DNA of 64,000 nucleotides from Chrysomallon squamiferum. Lineage: Eukaryota; Mollusca; Gastropoda; Neomphalida; Peltospiridae. Under the pieces are notes generated by a model. That model was not told the origin of the DNA and did no database searches. It was given only the letters and a program-made list of their open reading frames with translations. The position numbers and the translations under genes are program-made. The DNA is taken from NCBI GenBank assembly GCA_012295275.1, contig CM022671.1:23406822-23470821 (forward strand). Reading direction: 5' to 3'. Positions 1-64,000 of the stretch are shown in pieces (position 1 is the stretch's first letter; every line of letters begins with the position of its first letter).

Positions 1-218
1 ATAAAGTTAATCTATCTTTTTGTTGTTGTTGTTATTTATTTATTTGTTTATTTATAATAATTATTAATATTAGTAGCATCAACAGAATTGTATACAAAAC
101 TGATCTGATTTTAAAACAAACATTCTTTTCCTTCTTTTTTTTTATTTTTTTTTTTTTTATGTCTTTTATTTTTATTTTTATTTTTATTTATTTATTTATT
201 TATTTATTTTGTTTTCAG
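1..218 (+). other. PI4KA: 3' part of a PI4KA intron
   Basis: AT-rich intronic sequence with T runs and (TTTA)n ending in a pyrimidine-rich acceptor ttttgttttcag. The upstream exon lies outside the window. I see no coding signal in it. Confidence 0.85.
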
Positions 219-10662
<10,444 letters not shown>

Positions 10663-10678
10663 AAAAATAAGCTTGTCT

Positions 10679-10735
10679 GCAGATATATCTTGTTGAAATT
10701 TGTTAGTGACTTCTGCAATATCAGAAATTAAAAAG
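10679..10735 (+). pseudogene. Degenerate partial copy of PI4KA terminal exon (copy 2)
   Basis: The sequence gcag..cttgttgaa..ttgttagtgact followed by ctgcaatatcagaaatta aligns with the end of the coding exon (gcagctaactacttgttgaa to ctgcaatattaccagaacaaaatt). About 35 bp are missing in the middle. It lies in the 3'UTR and cannot be read as protein. Confidence 0.72.
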
Positions 10736-10794
10736 AAAAAAAGAATCCTTGTTAAAAAGAACATCATCTTAACTGTTTCAAAAATAAGCTTGGC

Positions 10795-10905
10795 TGAATG
10801 GATTCCTTGCTGCAGGTTATTTATGACTATGAACTCAGCTGCTGTGGAAAGACTATATAATTCTTCTGCAATACCAGAACAAATTTACTTAGAAAAAAAC
10901 ATCCA
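10795..10905 (+). pseudogene. Degenerate partial copy of PI4KA terminal exon (copy 3)
   Basis: Aligns through ggttattYRtgact, ggaaagac and ctgcaataccagaacaaa with the last exon. In the equivalent frame it reads LLQVIYDYELSCCGKTI then a stop, against [20 protein letters not shown] in the gene. It is preceded by aaaataagcttg.ctg, which also follows the true stop codon, so the duplicated unit spans the coding end and the UTR start. Confidence 0.75.
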
Positions 10906-10978
10906 TGTATTCATTAAACTTCACTCAGTGTAAACTGGGATATACATGTATATATAATTTATTGTCTGTGCTTTCATT

Positions 10979-11075
10979 TACTTAATTTGTTTAAATACCG
11001 ATAAAACTAGAAATTTTACAAACAAAAAAGAAAATTAACTGAAGAGTGTTAACACCAGAACAGATTTATTCAAAC
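10979..11075 (+). repeat. Dispersed repeat, copy A
   Basis: Shares ttaatttgtttaaa, actagaaattttayaaac, a purine-rich run and caccagaaca.at with 14987-15100 in the same orientation. Copy A lacks about 40 bp present in the other copy. No family recognised. Confidence 0.65.
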
Positions 11076-11129
11076 ATTGCTGTTTGTGATATCAGTGCAT
11101 AGTGTTTTCAAACAATCTTCTTCTTTTTG

Positions 11130-11425
11130 TTCACTTGTTGACTATGTGTCAAGTCCAGCAGTGACTGAATGATACTGTTCTCTATAGATCATTTTTTGTT
11201 CTGTACAGCTTGTTATGGAGAATTGTTGTAGTTTCACTCAGTTGCTGTAGGTTTATGCAGTTTTGGATGACATGTTCAGTCGTTTGTTCCGCTTCTCCAC
11301 AGAAGCACATGGAAGAAGATACCAGCCAGAATATCTTATGCATATGTTGGCTCAGCTTGTTTCCCAAAGAATGATTCAGGATGTGTAAAGATATATGAAG
11401 TAGTTTATAAAATACGTACAAAAGG
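11130..11425 (-). mobile_element. Non-LTR retrotransposon (LINE) tail remnant
   Basis: The reverse strand translates to a stretch with LSQHMHKIFWLVSSSMCFCG and EAEQTTEHVIQNC. The pattern C.CG..EQT.EHV...C after an LN.HM.K-like element is the cysteine/histidine knuckle at the C-terminus of many invertebrate LINE reverse-transcriptase proteins. About 80 residues are open, then a stop, then a lysine-rich run (AAG-rich DNA) typical of the tail. No reverse transcriptase core is nearby, so this is a 5'-truncated, decayed insertion lying antisense to PI4KA in its 3' flank. Confidence 0.72.
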
Positions 11426-12687
11426 CTGAAAAAAAATATATATATTCTCTTTTATTATTCTTGTAAGTACAGTTCAAACTGCATTTTATGAAGAAGCAGT
11501 TGTTTCCCTTCTTTGTTCAAATTTACAATTTCTACTGCAAAGTCTGTTTCATTATTCTGTCTATAAATGTATAAATAAATTATCTCTGTTCTCATAAATT
11601 CATCAGCTCATTTTAATAATAATATTTTGTTCATTTCAAAAAATACATTAACTAACTGTTATTTAATACTTTGTAAATATCAGATTTAAAACGGATCTGA
11701 AATTTTAGATATAAATAATGCTATTTGTTACTTCTTTTTGTATTTTTGATATATCGCTGTGATATTTTTACATGTGAATTACTTCTGTAGAAATGAAGAT
11801 ATTCCTTCTTTTTTTTAAATCAATATTGTTTTATTTCTGTATAATGATTGTTACGCTGTTATTTCTTTTTGTTATTTATACTGTTTGGAACTTTGGCTTA
11901 TCATTGTTGTTTTTTAGGGTGGTTGGGGGGTTTGTTCTGTATTTGTTCTTGTTTTTGTATTTTTTGTAGTTTTGGTATTTTTTTATTTTCATTCCAAAGA
12001 AAATATAATATGAAAAAGTAAAATAAAATATATATTCACAAAATATAATTTATTGATGGTATTCCATGCTGAACTGTTAATTCTGGAGTTTGTTTTCACA
12101 GTTGTAAATATTCATATTGATGCGTATGACAATCATAATAACAGAAAAACCCCATTAATATCTTGTTTGATCCAGTGCAAGTTTATATAATTTAGACACT
12201 ATATACCAAACTATTTTTTTCTCTTAGTAGAAGTTAATGTATATAATGTTAAGGTGTTTGATATACTTAATAAACTGAAAAATATTAGTAATTTAAAAAT
12301 TATATATAGATCATTAATTGTTTGCAAATTATCAAACAGTGTACTTTTTGTAATATGTTAGCAGTTTTTGTTATATTTTAGTACATGTACAATAGAATGT
12401 ATTTGAGATTTTTAGATACAATTTGTATTGTTATTAAATGTCATTTTCCTTTTTATAACAATATTTATAAAAGCATTATAATTATTTAGGCTTTCCTTAT
12501 TTTAAATGTAATCAGTGATTGAAGTATTTACTATATTAGTCATTTACTTAATACTTTTGTCAAGAATGCTTAATCCTGGAATCATTTTAGTTTGAGAACA
12601 TTTTAAGAAAAAAAAATTTCATTAACCGATTATGATCCAAATGATTAAAATCCCACAAAACAATTTGTAATATATATATATATTTTT

Positions 12688-12726
12688 TTGTTGTTGTTGT
12701 TGTTGTTTTTGTTGTTTTTGTTGTTT
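12688..12726 (+). repeat. (TTG)n-rich microsatellite
   Basis: A run of TTG units with T-rich interruptions following a short (AT)n. Confidence 0.85.
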
Positions 12727-13799
12727 AATACAATAAATTTTCAAAAAATAATAACATTAATTTTTTTTTAATATATATGAATGGGAAGGTTCTGTGGGAT
12801 TTCAATTGTTTTATTATTTATACTCATACTAGATATTAACAAGAAATCCATTAATAGATACCATTAGTAAACAGCATTATTTACTGGGTTAATGAGGGTG
12901 ATTCTTTTGTGTGTTTTTTAATTAATTCATTTTTGTTAATTAATAGTATACAAATTATTCTTTTGTGTGTGTGTGTGTGTGTCTGTGTGTGTGTTTAACA
13001 GAACAGGTACTTTTTTTTAGTATTTATAAATATAGCTGAAATGTTTGTTTCTCTAAAGGTTTTTGTGGAATAAACTAATTTGTTATGTTTCTGTTATTTC
13101 TCGTTTTTATATTCAGAATGCGTTAATGATTACTGTTATTTGTAATCTGCATCCTATTATCATTATGTATAGTTCAAAGATGTCTTGTCTCATACATGTT
13201 TTAATTTATAAAGTATGTGAGTAAAGAATAACCATAATGTGATGTTCAAAATGACATTATAATCTACCAGTGTTTTCAAGACGTATTTAATTAGACCTCG
13301 TCTTTTCATGGGGCATGCAGTTGAGGCATAATGCCCATAACTTTATTCAAATTCTAAAAATAGATAATGCATACCATCCATTGATAAAAGGTTATGAGTT
13401 CATCTAAAATGATTAAATATACAATATTATTCAAAAAATGTATCACTTGTGACAGGGTAACTAGTCACTGTTAAAAATGTTGAAATGAACGTTTTATGTT
13501 TATCTTTGTCTTGAATAGAGTTGCTGGAATGTTTCATCTCCCTCTTACATTTAGTTGAAAATGCAACATTTTTCAAACGATAAAATTTCCTAGAGCCGCT
13601 ACCAAATAATAATTTAAAGAAAAAAAAAAAAAGGCAAATTGTCATTTCGTACATTTTACATTTTACAATTAGACAGTTATAATTGAGGCCCAGGTAGTCT
13701 ACAAAATAAAATGCCAAGACAAAGAAGAAAACTGAAAAGGTCGGAAAAAAACCAACAATTGTATCTACTTCCAACAGCCAACAGTCTGCACATAAAATA

Positions 13800-13800
13800 A

Positions 13801-13842
<42 letters not shown>
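13800..13842 (+). repeat. (AAT)n microsatellite
   Basis: About 14 perfect AAT units in intergenic DNA. Confidence 0.93.
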
Positions 13843-13846
<4 letters not shown>

Positions 13847-14566
13847 AAAATTAAAATTATGGTTTTATTTGAATCACTAAAATAAGTGGGATACACTAAT
13901 CATCAATTTGGGTCCAGTTTGCTAATTCATAAATTTCCGTTAGTTTAATCAAAATGCAGACGATGACACTAAATTTTACTAAAAGCAATGTTGACGATTT
14001 GTTTGTCGTCTTTTCTAACGGGCGGACAGGAAAGTTTTGAAACTGAAGTTATTAAAATGTCAAGTGAATGTTTGCGCCACTACATCTCTGATTTTTTACC
14101 CCGACCAAGCATTTTGCTCCGTTTGTATCTTACAACGTTTTAAAATTAATGTTTGGTTATAATTTAAAACTGACAAACAGTCTTGCATTTGTTTCTTTTA
14201 TTATTATTAGGTATTATTATTTTTGGCTGTTGTTGTTAATGTAAAAAGACCAATGCGGCGAAAAGAGGCTGCAAGAAAGACTATTATCTACGACGTAGTT
14301 CGATGCTGAAATCTAAATTAATACCAGGTTTATTTATTTATTTATTGTAAATGACAAAACTAAGTACATTCATGTATTCTGCATGCATATAAATAACAGA
14401 AACGAATGCTTCACAATGGCGTCATTTATTGATACAATAATTATTATAGCATTACACTGTAAATTAAATCAGCTTTGGAAGTGACAGGGACGAGGAAAAG
14501 GGTGATAATTATGCTTTGGTTCTAGACTAAATATTGTATTGGGCCCATTATCACTAAATGAATTAT

Positions 14567-14571
<5 letters not shown>

Positions 14572-14613
<42 letters not shown>
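14572..14613 (+). repeat. (AAT)n microsatellite
   Basis: About 14 AAT units, followed after a short gap by a 19-base T run. Confidence 0.93.
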
Positions 14614-14615
<2 letters not shown>

Positions 14616-14986
14616 TAAAATACATATCTAAGGAGTTTAATTTTTTTTTTTTTTTTTTAGCCAACTGAATTTCATGTATTTGTAAACGTTTCATTTTTTT
14701 TTTTTTAATTTTATAAGATTGATGAAGAAATAACTTATTCATGACTGTTATGAATGAAACGTTTACCGAGTAAATGTCCCATTAATCATTTAAGTAAATG
14801 GAATATAGCATTGAAGACAGCCTTTTTTTTAATAGCCAAAGGAATCTAAGGTGAAGAGGATATGAAAGACAAAGGATGTGTGAAATACAATTCTAATCGG
14901 ATGAAATATTCACGAATGATTCACACAAATAAATAGAAAAATAAATAATATAAATATAAAATAAAATAAAATCATCGAAAATTTAA

Positions 14987-15100
14987 TTTGTTTAAAACTA
15001 GAAATTTTATAAACGAAAACGAAGATTAAACTGGAGGAGTATTACAATGTTCTCAGACACACCCAGGGTGAACCGAAGCGTGCTAGCACCAGAACAAATC
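14987..15100 (+). repeat. Dispersed repeat, copy B
   Basis: Partner of 10979-11075. It carries an extra internal segment including gttctcagacacaccc before the shared gcaccagaacaaat end. Confidence 0.65.
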
Positions 15101-15238
15101 GATTACAAATCGAATGAATCGATCATAAATCCTGTCGTTAAACTTCGACAGAGCAACGAGCAATACGTAATGTGCCGAAGATTTCCATAGTTGAATTTTT
15201 CTTATTCTTAACGAATAAAATAATTTTTTCCATTTTTT

Positions 15239-15272
<34 letters not shown>

Positions 15273-16054
15273 GGCACATTGTGATTTTAAAAAAAATAAT
15301 AATAAAAATAAGAAGAAGAAGAAGGAAAAGAAACAGTCAATATTTCGTGACCAGACGATATTTTGCTTTATTGACGTTTATTTTGAAAGGGCACATTTTT
15401 CATAACGCTTAGCACAACGAACATATAATTATATGAACAATATATGTGTATTTTTAACTATGACGTAGACTATCGGCAGATATTTTATTTATTGCATCAT
15501 GTATGAATTATTTTGGTACTTTAACATATATGTAGGAATAATATATCTATATGTTTTATACACTTATAAAAACGATTTAATCACAATATTTCTTTTTATT
15601 ATTGTTATTTATTTATAAAATACTGTGTTACATATTGCACAAGGTAAACATAAAATGATATACAAATCAAATACATTTGTTTGAACAGAAGGAGAGTATA
15701 AAACAAAATCCAGTTGTCAATTTATTATGTTGTTGTTGTTTTTTTTAAAAAGAAAATAGAAAAAAATGCATCTTTTAAGATATCCTAAAAGGCATGCAAA
15801 AACATTCTAAGCATAAACATTGATCAAATATTAATTATTGACGAATTTTTAAACCACAGTTTAGGTTTTTATGTAACAATTTATGAAGCTACGTGCAATA
15901 AAAAAGTCTACACAAAAATCAGTAAAAACGTTTACATACAAAAATACAGTGGAGTATTTTCACTTGCAATCACCAGGTGCAATTTCTGCTACAAGCAACA
16001 TTGAGCAATTAACGTGCAATGGACTCTTCTAGGCAAGTTATTTATTCATTTACA

Positions 16055-16055
<1 letters not shown>

Positions 16056-16102
<47 letters not shown>
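16056..16102 (+). repeat. (AAT)n microsatellite
   Basis: About 15 perfect AAT units in intergenic sequence. Confidence 0.93.
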
Positions 16103-16966
16103 CAAATGAGTTTATGAAAACGCATTCTATACAGAAAATTTTGAGTATATATATATATATATATAGTTTTAGATGTATAGTTTTACAGATATTTTTATTC
16201 TTGTTATTTCTTTCTTCTATATTTATAACAGTTTACAGAGAGAAAAATATATGGATTTTGTTTTAAATTCTAAATAAATATTGCTGCATAGAATACTAAT
16301 ACTATAGTTCATAATCTGTACACCTATTCTACGATATTACTTTAATAACGTGAGATTTCTCTTCTCTATTATGTGTAGAAAATATGAATTTCGAGATATA
16401 AGAAATTTACATCTATATCATTTCTAACTACACTATATATTTAACAAAATAGTGTGACGATTTTTTTCTTTGAACTTGTATTCATCTTTCGTTTTTCTCT
16501 CTCTTTCTCACACACATACACCCTTACAAAGCAGTCTGTATACAGGCATACAGTTTTCAGATCAGATGCGGACATACTGTATAAACATATAAACTTATCT
16601 ATTACAGTCATACTACCCACGCTACCAAATAAGGACAAGTAATACATAAAAAGAAAAGTAAGTACAACGTAGATTAGTGTTATGCACTCTGAGGTTTATC
16701 ACAAAAGCAAGACCCCTTTGACACAAGAAACCAAAAAAAAAAAAAGTGCACCAAAAATATATAATTCCGAAGTAGACTCAGATATAAGTATTTTCGTTTC
16801 AAACAAAGGTGGACATTCTTTTTAGCGATCTAAAAGCAAATATCTTCAAAATCAAGATTGTATAGCACATAAATAAATCCAAAAAGCAAACATTTATTAC
16901 TTTTTGCTAATAAAAGAAACATCAAAAGTGAAGGCAAAACAAAACAATATTAACAAACACAATTCG

Positions 16967-17005
<39 letters not shown>

Positions 17006-18072
17006 TTCGATTTTTCGCAGGTGAGTCTGTATTTAAAGATCTGGAATATTCACTATTCTTTGAGTGTTAACAACACTGCTTCATTATTACAGACAACTCA
17101 GAAATAAATGATTTCCTTGTTTTGGCCAGAAGTCATTGGGCAGGTTCAAGATTGAATTTTTATCGAAGCTTGACGAAAACTGCCCACTGACGTAAAACAC
17201 CTGCAGTACTTAGTTCATCGTCATTAATTTTTAAAAGTATTGGGCACATTACGAGCCACTACAGAACTATTTCTACCATCACATCGCTTATCGTTTAGTT
17301 TGAGCTAGTAATGGCAAGGGAGGGCCTGTGATGGAAATATATGTGATAGTACTTGAACTTCGGATGTAGTTATTGATAAAGATTTGATTCATTACACCAC
17401 AGTATTTTAATTATTAGTATTTTCAGTGATACTATGTGTACAGAAATTGAAGTCTGACAAAGACATTCAATAAGCAGTTATAATAATCTTTAACGTTTCA
17501 CGATTTCTAAAGTCTTTGTTAAAAATGTTCGTCAGCACAATAAAACTATAATTTCTTTTAAAAAAAGAAAAAAAAAAAAAATTCACGTTTCAAGGGAGAC
17601 AACAAGCTGCTGTCGCCTGCTTTTGTTTGCTAGGAGCACAGCTATTGGTGGATTCCGAGCAATTAATGCAAAACTAATTCTGATTAGTCTGGTTTAATGT
17701 TCAGAAAATATTTGTATTTATAATTTTAAAAAGTTCTTTACATTTGCATATTTGAACTGATACAGGTATGATTGTTCAATAGAACCAAAAATAGTAATGA
17801 ATTTATTTTGTAAATACAAAAATTATCAAATATGTTGAGTATGATGTTTATGTATATAAGTGAAACTTGGTAAAAAGTTTCTAATTGTTCCACGACAGGT
17901 GTTGTTTTCTTCGTTTACTACCGCTGTTCATTAATTAATTCTTTAAAATCTTTGGGAAAATACGTGGATTTAAAGAATATATATTTTTTAAATACACACA
18001 AAATGTTCAAATCTGCTGGTATTTGTGAAAACGTTTTTAAAGCTTTAAAAGATGGAAATGGTTTAAATTTAA

Positions 18073-18074
<2 letters not shown>

Positions 18075-18107
<33 letters not shown>

Positions 18108-18122
18108 TTTTTTTTTTTTTTA
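18075..18122 (+). repeat. (AAT)n followed by a T run
   Basis: Eleven AAT units running directly into about 17 T residues. Confidence 0.9.
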
Positions 18123-19340
18123 ATATATAATTACTGAAATAATGGGAATGAATTTGGCCCCGAAAATGTGTTAGTGAGACCCTTTGGTAATGACTGTTTT
18201 CGTGGAGCGAAGTTTTGGACAGCGGTAGCAGACGGGTCTCTGTATCTCTGTATACTGAGCAAAAAAAAAAAAAAAAAAAAAAAAAATTTAAATCACCATT
18301 TAGGATCATGAAATATTTTTAAGCATAAAGTGACGATATGAATCATTCACTTGAAAAGCTACAATAATACAATTGTTGACGTAAATTTATTATCGATTGT
18401 GAACTTCATGCATTATTTACGTAAAGTGCAAAAGCCATCAAGATAACTAATGAAACATTCCATGATCCGGAGGTGTTTTTTACTCCTTTTTTATTTTTAT
18501 TTTTTTTGTTGTTCAGTATAGATGATCTAGACTTATTTGGTATGGTCTCGGTTGTTATTAAGATAATCTTCTTGTAAATTCATCAACGGGAAAAAAAAAT
18601 AATGCCAGATAGAAACATACTTGTGTATACACATCAACATGTACAAGCAGAAATAAATAAATACACTTAAAAATTAATTATAAAAGGGAAAAAAAAAAAA
18701 TTGGTTTCTGAAATAATTTATAAGTTCCACAACACTTGTTGAGAATGAAGGAATACATAAGCAGGTATTCTGAACATGTGATATTATAGCGTAACAAGAG
18801 GCACATATCTGAGACAAAAAAACGATTTTGAGAAGTATATAATTATTCTGATTTCTTCATGGATGTGACCTCAACAGTTAAAATTTAATATATCCTAATC
18901 GAAAGCATATACTGGTATAAAATTTTAAAAAAGTGAATTGCTGTTGTTTATTTTATGTTTAATAATAGAATTTTCCATTATATTTATGATTATAATTAGT
19001 TTGTTTGTATCTGATAGGTTTGTTATTATCTATTTTTTTTTTTTAATTTTTAAATATTTTTTTTTTTTTTTGTAGATAAAACAAATTATTTTTATTTTTT
19101 GTTTATTTAATCATTTTTGATTTTTTTTTTTTTTTTCGTTATTTTTTAATTTATTTTTGTTTTTTATTATTATTATTATTACATATCCTATCAGAATGTG
19201 CATTGGTAAATGCTACAATTACTCAGACCGATATTTCATACTTAAAACTTTTTTTTTTTGTCCTTGTATTCCTCATTCCACTTCAGTTGAGGTAAATATA
19301 TTGGCAGTTAAAAACAAAGACTAAAGCTCGTTTTTGTTTC

Positions 19341-63149
<43,809 letters not shown>

Positions 63150-64000
63150 GATGTTTTCGTTATGTCTTATACACACACACTTCGAGTTACTACTTCATTA
63201 AACAAGAAGAGAAACAAAAAAAACAAACACGCACAATAAATAAAAAAAATACAAACTAAAAATACAAATTCTAAGCTCTGGAATCGCTAAAGTTCACTTT
63301 CGTGTGTTCTACGTAAAAGTACATAACAACACTACACTCGGTTTCACAGTTTCTTATTATCAGACGTTCATGTCATGTTGCTAAGATGTTCTTCGCGTTC
63401 ATAATAATCCCAAACGAGTACCAGTATTCACCTCCGCATGGCAGTTCATCAAAACGGCTCGATCTGGCGAAGGATCGTCTTACACACTAGAACATTCAAA
63501 GACTGGAACTGCCTCCAGAGTTCCCCGGCGTAGATTGGATTCTAAATATAGCCGTATACCAGTTTCTCGGCTCTACACTTATTGATGTGGGCCTTCGCTT
63601 GTATGACGAAGCGGCGCTATTATCACTGGGAGATCGCAGATGTTACAGCGCGAGCGGATACAGAATAACGTTCAGCTTTTCCTTCCATTAAGAGACAAGT
63701 TAAAAAAAAAAGACTGTGTGGCTTCCCTTTTTCATAATCTTGCGTGCCAGGTTTTGTTCGAACCTTCTTGATGCGAGAAAGCCTACGGACTTTTTACAAC
63801 TCCAGCTGTTTTCCGACTGTAAATAAAGCAGACGACTTCCGGTCTGAAACAGAACGCCTGGTTTCCAGGTTGTGGCAGTTGACCGTTACGCGTACCAGTG
63901 TGTATTCGACCAGATGACGAAACTGAGGAATATCGCCAGTCAAACTGCCAGAAGAACGAATTTCCAGTTAACCCGTAACCGAACGAGACGTTCGTCCTAT
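63150..64000 (-). promoter_or_regulatory. MMP 5'UTR and probable promoter region
   Basis: This 851-bp flank is less AT-rich and richer in CpG than the introns. On the MMP sense strand it has no evident TATA box near the start but has an ETS-type ACCGGAAGT (reverse of acttccggt at about 63835-63843). The transcription start cannot be placed, and a non-coding 5' exon could lie here or beyond the edge. Confidence 0.45.

Larger units (their letters stand above)
10663..11129 (+). other. PI4KA: PI4KA 3'UTR / 3' flank
   Basis: Follows the TAA stop. It contains the two decayed copies of the terminal exon and a short dispersed repeat. I see no AATAAA hexamer in the first few hundred bases. Candidates appear near 11574, 12269 and 13068, so the cleavage site cannot be fixed and the 3'UTR may run through the LINE remnant. 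Confidence 0.5.
11426..19340. other. Intergenic interval between convergent PI4KA and MMP genes
   Basis: AT-rich, with no convincing gene on either strand. It holds T and A runs (15242-15269, 16971-17001, 18261-18286), (AAT)n arrays and a dispersed repeat copy near 15 kb. The MMP 3'UTR must occupy the right end. Reverse-strand AATAAA candidates lie near 19164-19169, about 170 nt after the MMP stop. Open frames here of 60-115 codons are repeat-driven or lack protein character. Confidence 0.75.

Noticed and set aside
63150-63176. Possible upstream start giving nine extra residues
   Set aside because: The codon there is GTG, not ATG. The first ATG in frame after a stop is at 63149.

Overview
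The window is animal nuclear DNA, AT-rich and full of simple repeats, with GT-AG introns in both genes. A molluscan (lophotrochozoan) source is the best guess. The support is an AAGGGAGAYAA-type motif that I recall as common in molluscan repeats, long (GA)n, (ATT)n and (ATAC)n arrays, and small relics of hAT, LINE and tRNA-SINE type. The species cannot be fixed from this.

Two protein-coding genes face each other tail to tail. On the + strand, bases 219-10662 hold the last 17 exons of phosphatidylinositol 4-kinase alpha (PI4KA). They give 707 in-frame residues covering the lipid-kinase accessory region, the whole catalytic domain and the natural C-terminus. The 5' two thirds of the gene lie off the left edge. 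The 3' flank carries two decayed copies of the end of the terminal exon, then a LINE reverse-transcriptase tail remnant.

On the - strand, bases 63149 down to 19341 hold a complete matrix metalloproteinase gene: 9 coding exons and 620 codons, with every splice phase agreeing. The protein has a long N-terminal extension before its hydrophobic signal or signal-anchor segment, a propeptide with a PRCG cysteine switch, a furin site, a zinc catalytic domain, a hinge, a four-bladed hemopexin domain and a hydrophobic GPI-type tail. It looks like the MT4/MT6 (MMP17/MMP25) branch. Introns 1 (27.8 kb) and 2 (11.2 kb) make up most of the window.

The intergenic interval (10.7-19.3 kb) and the two large introns contain mostly microsatellites, short duplications and transposon relics. 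They also hold a few CpG-richer islands with CTCF-like, ETS-like and YY1-like motifs that may be regulatory. I found no convincing third protein-coding gene. The two genes have no obvious shared pathway: PI4KA makes PI4P at the plasma membrane, and the metalloproteinase works at the cell surface or in the matrix.
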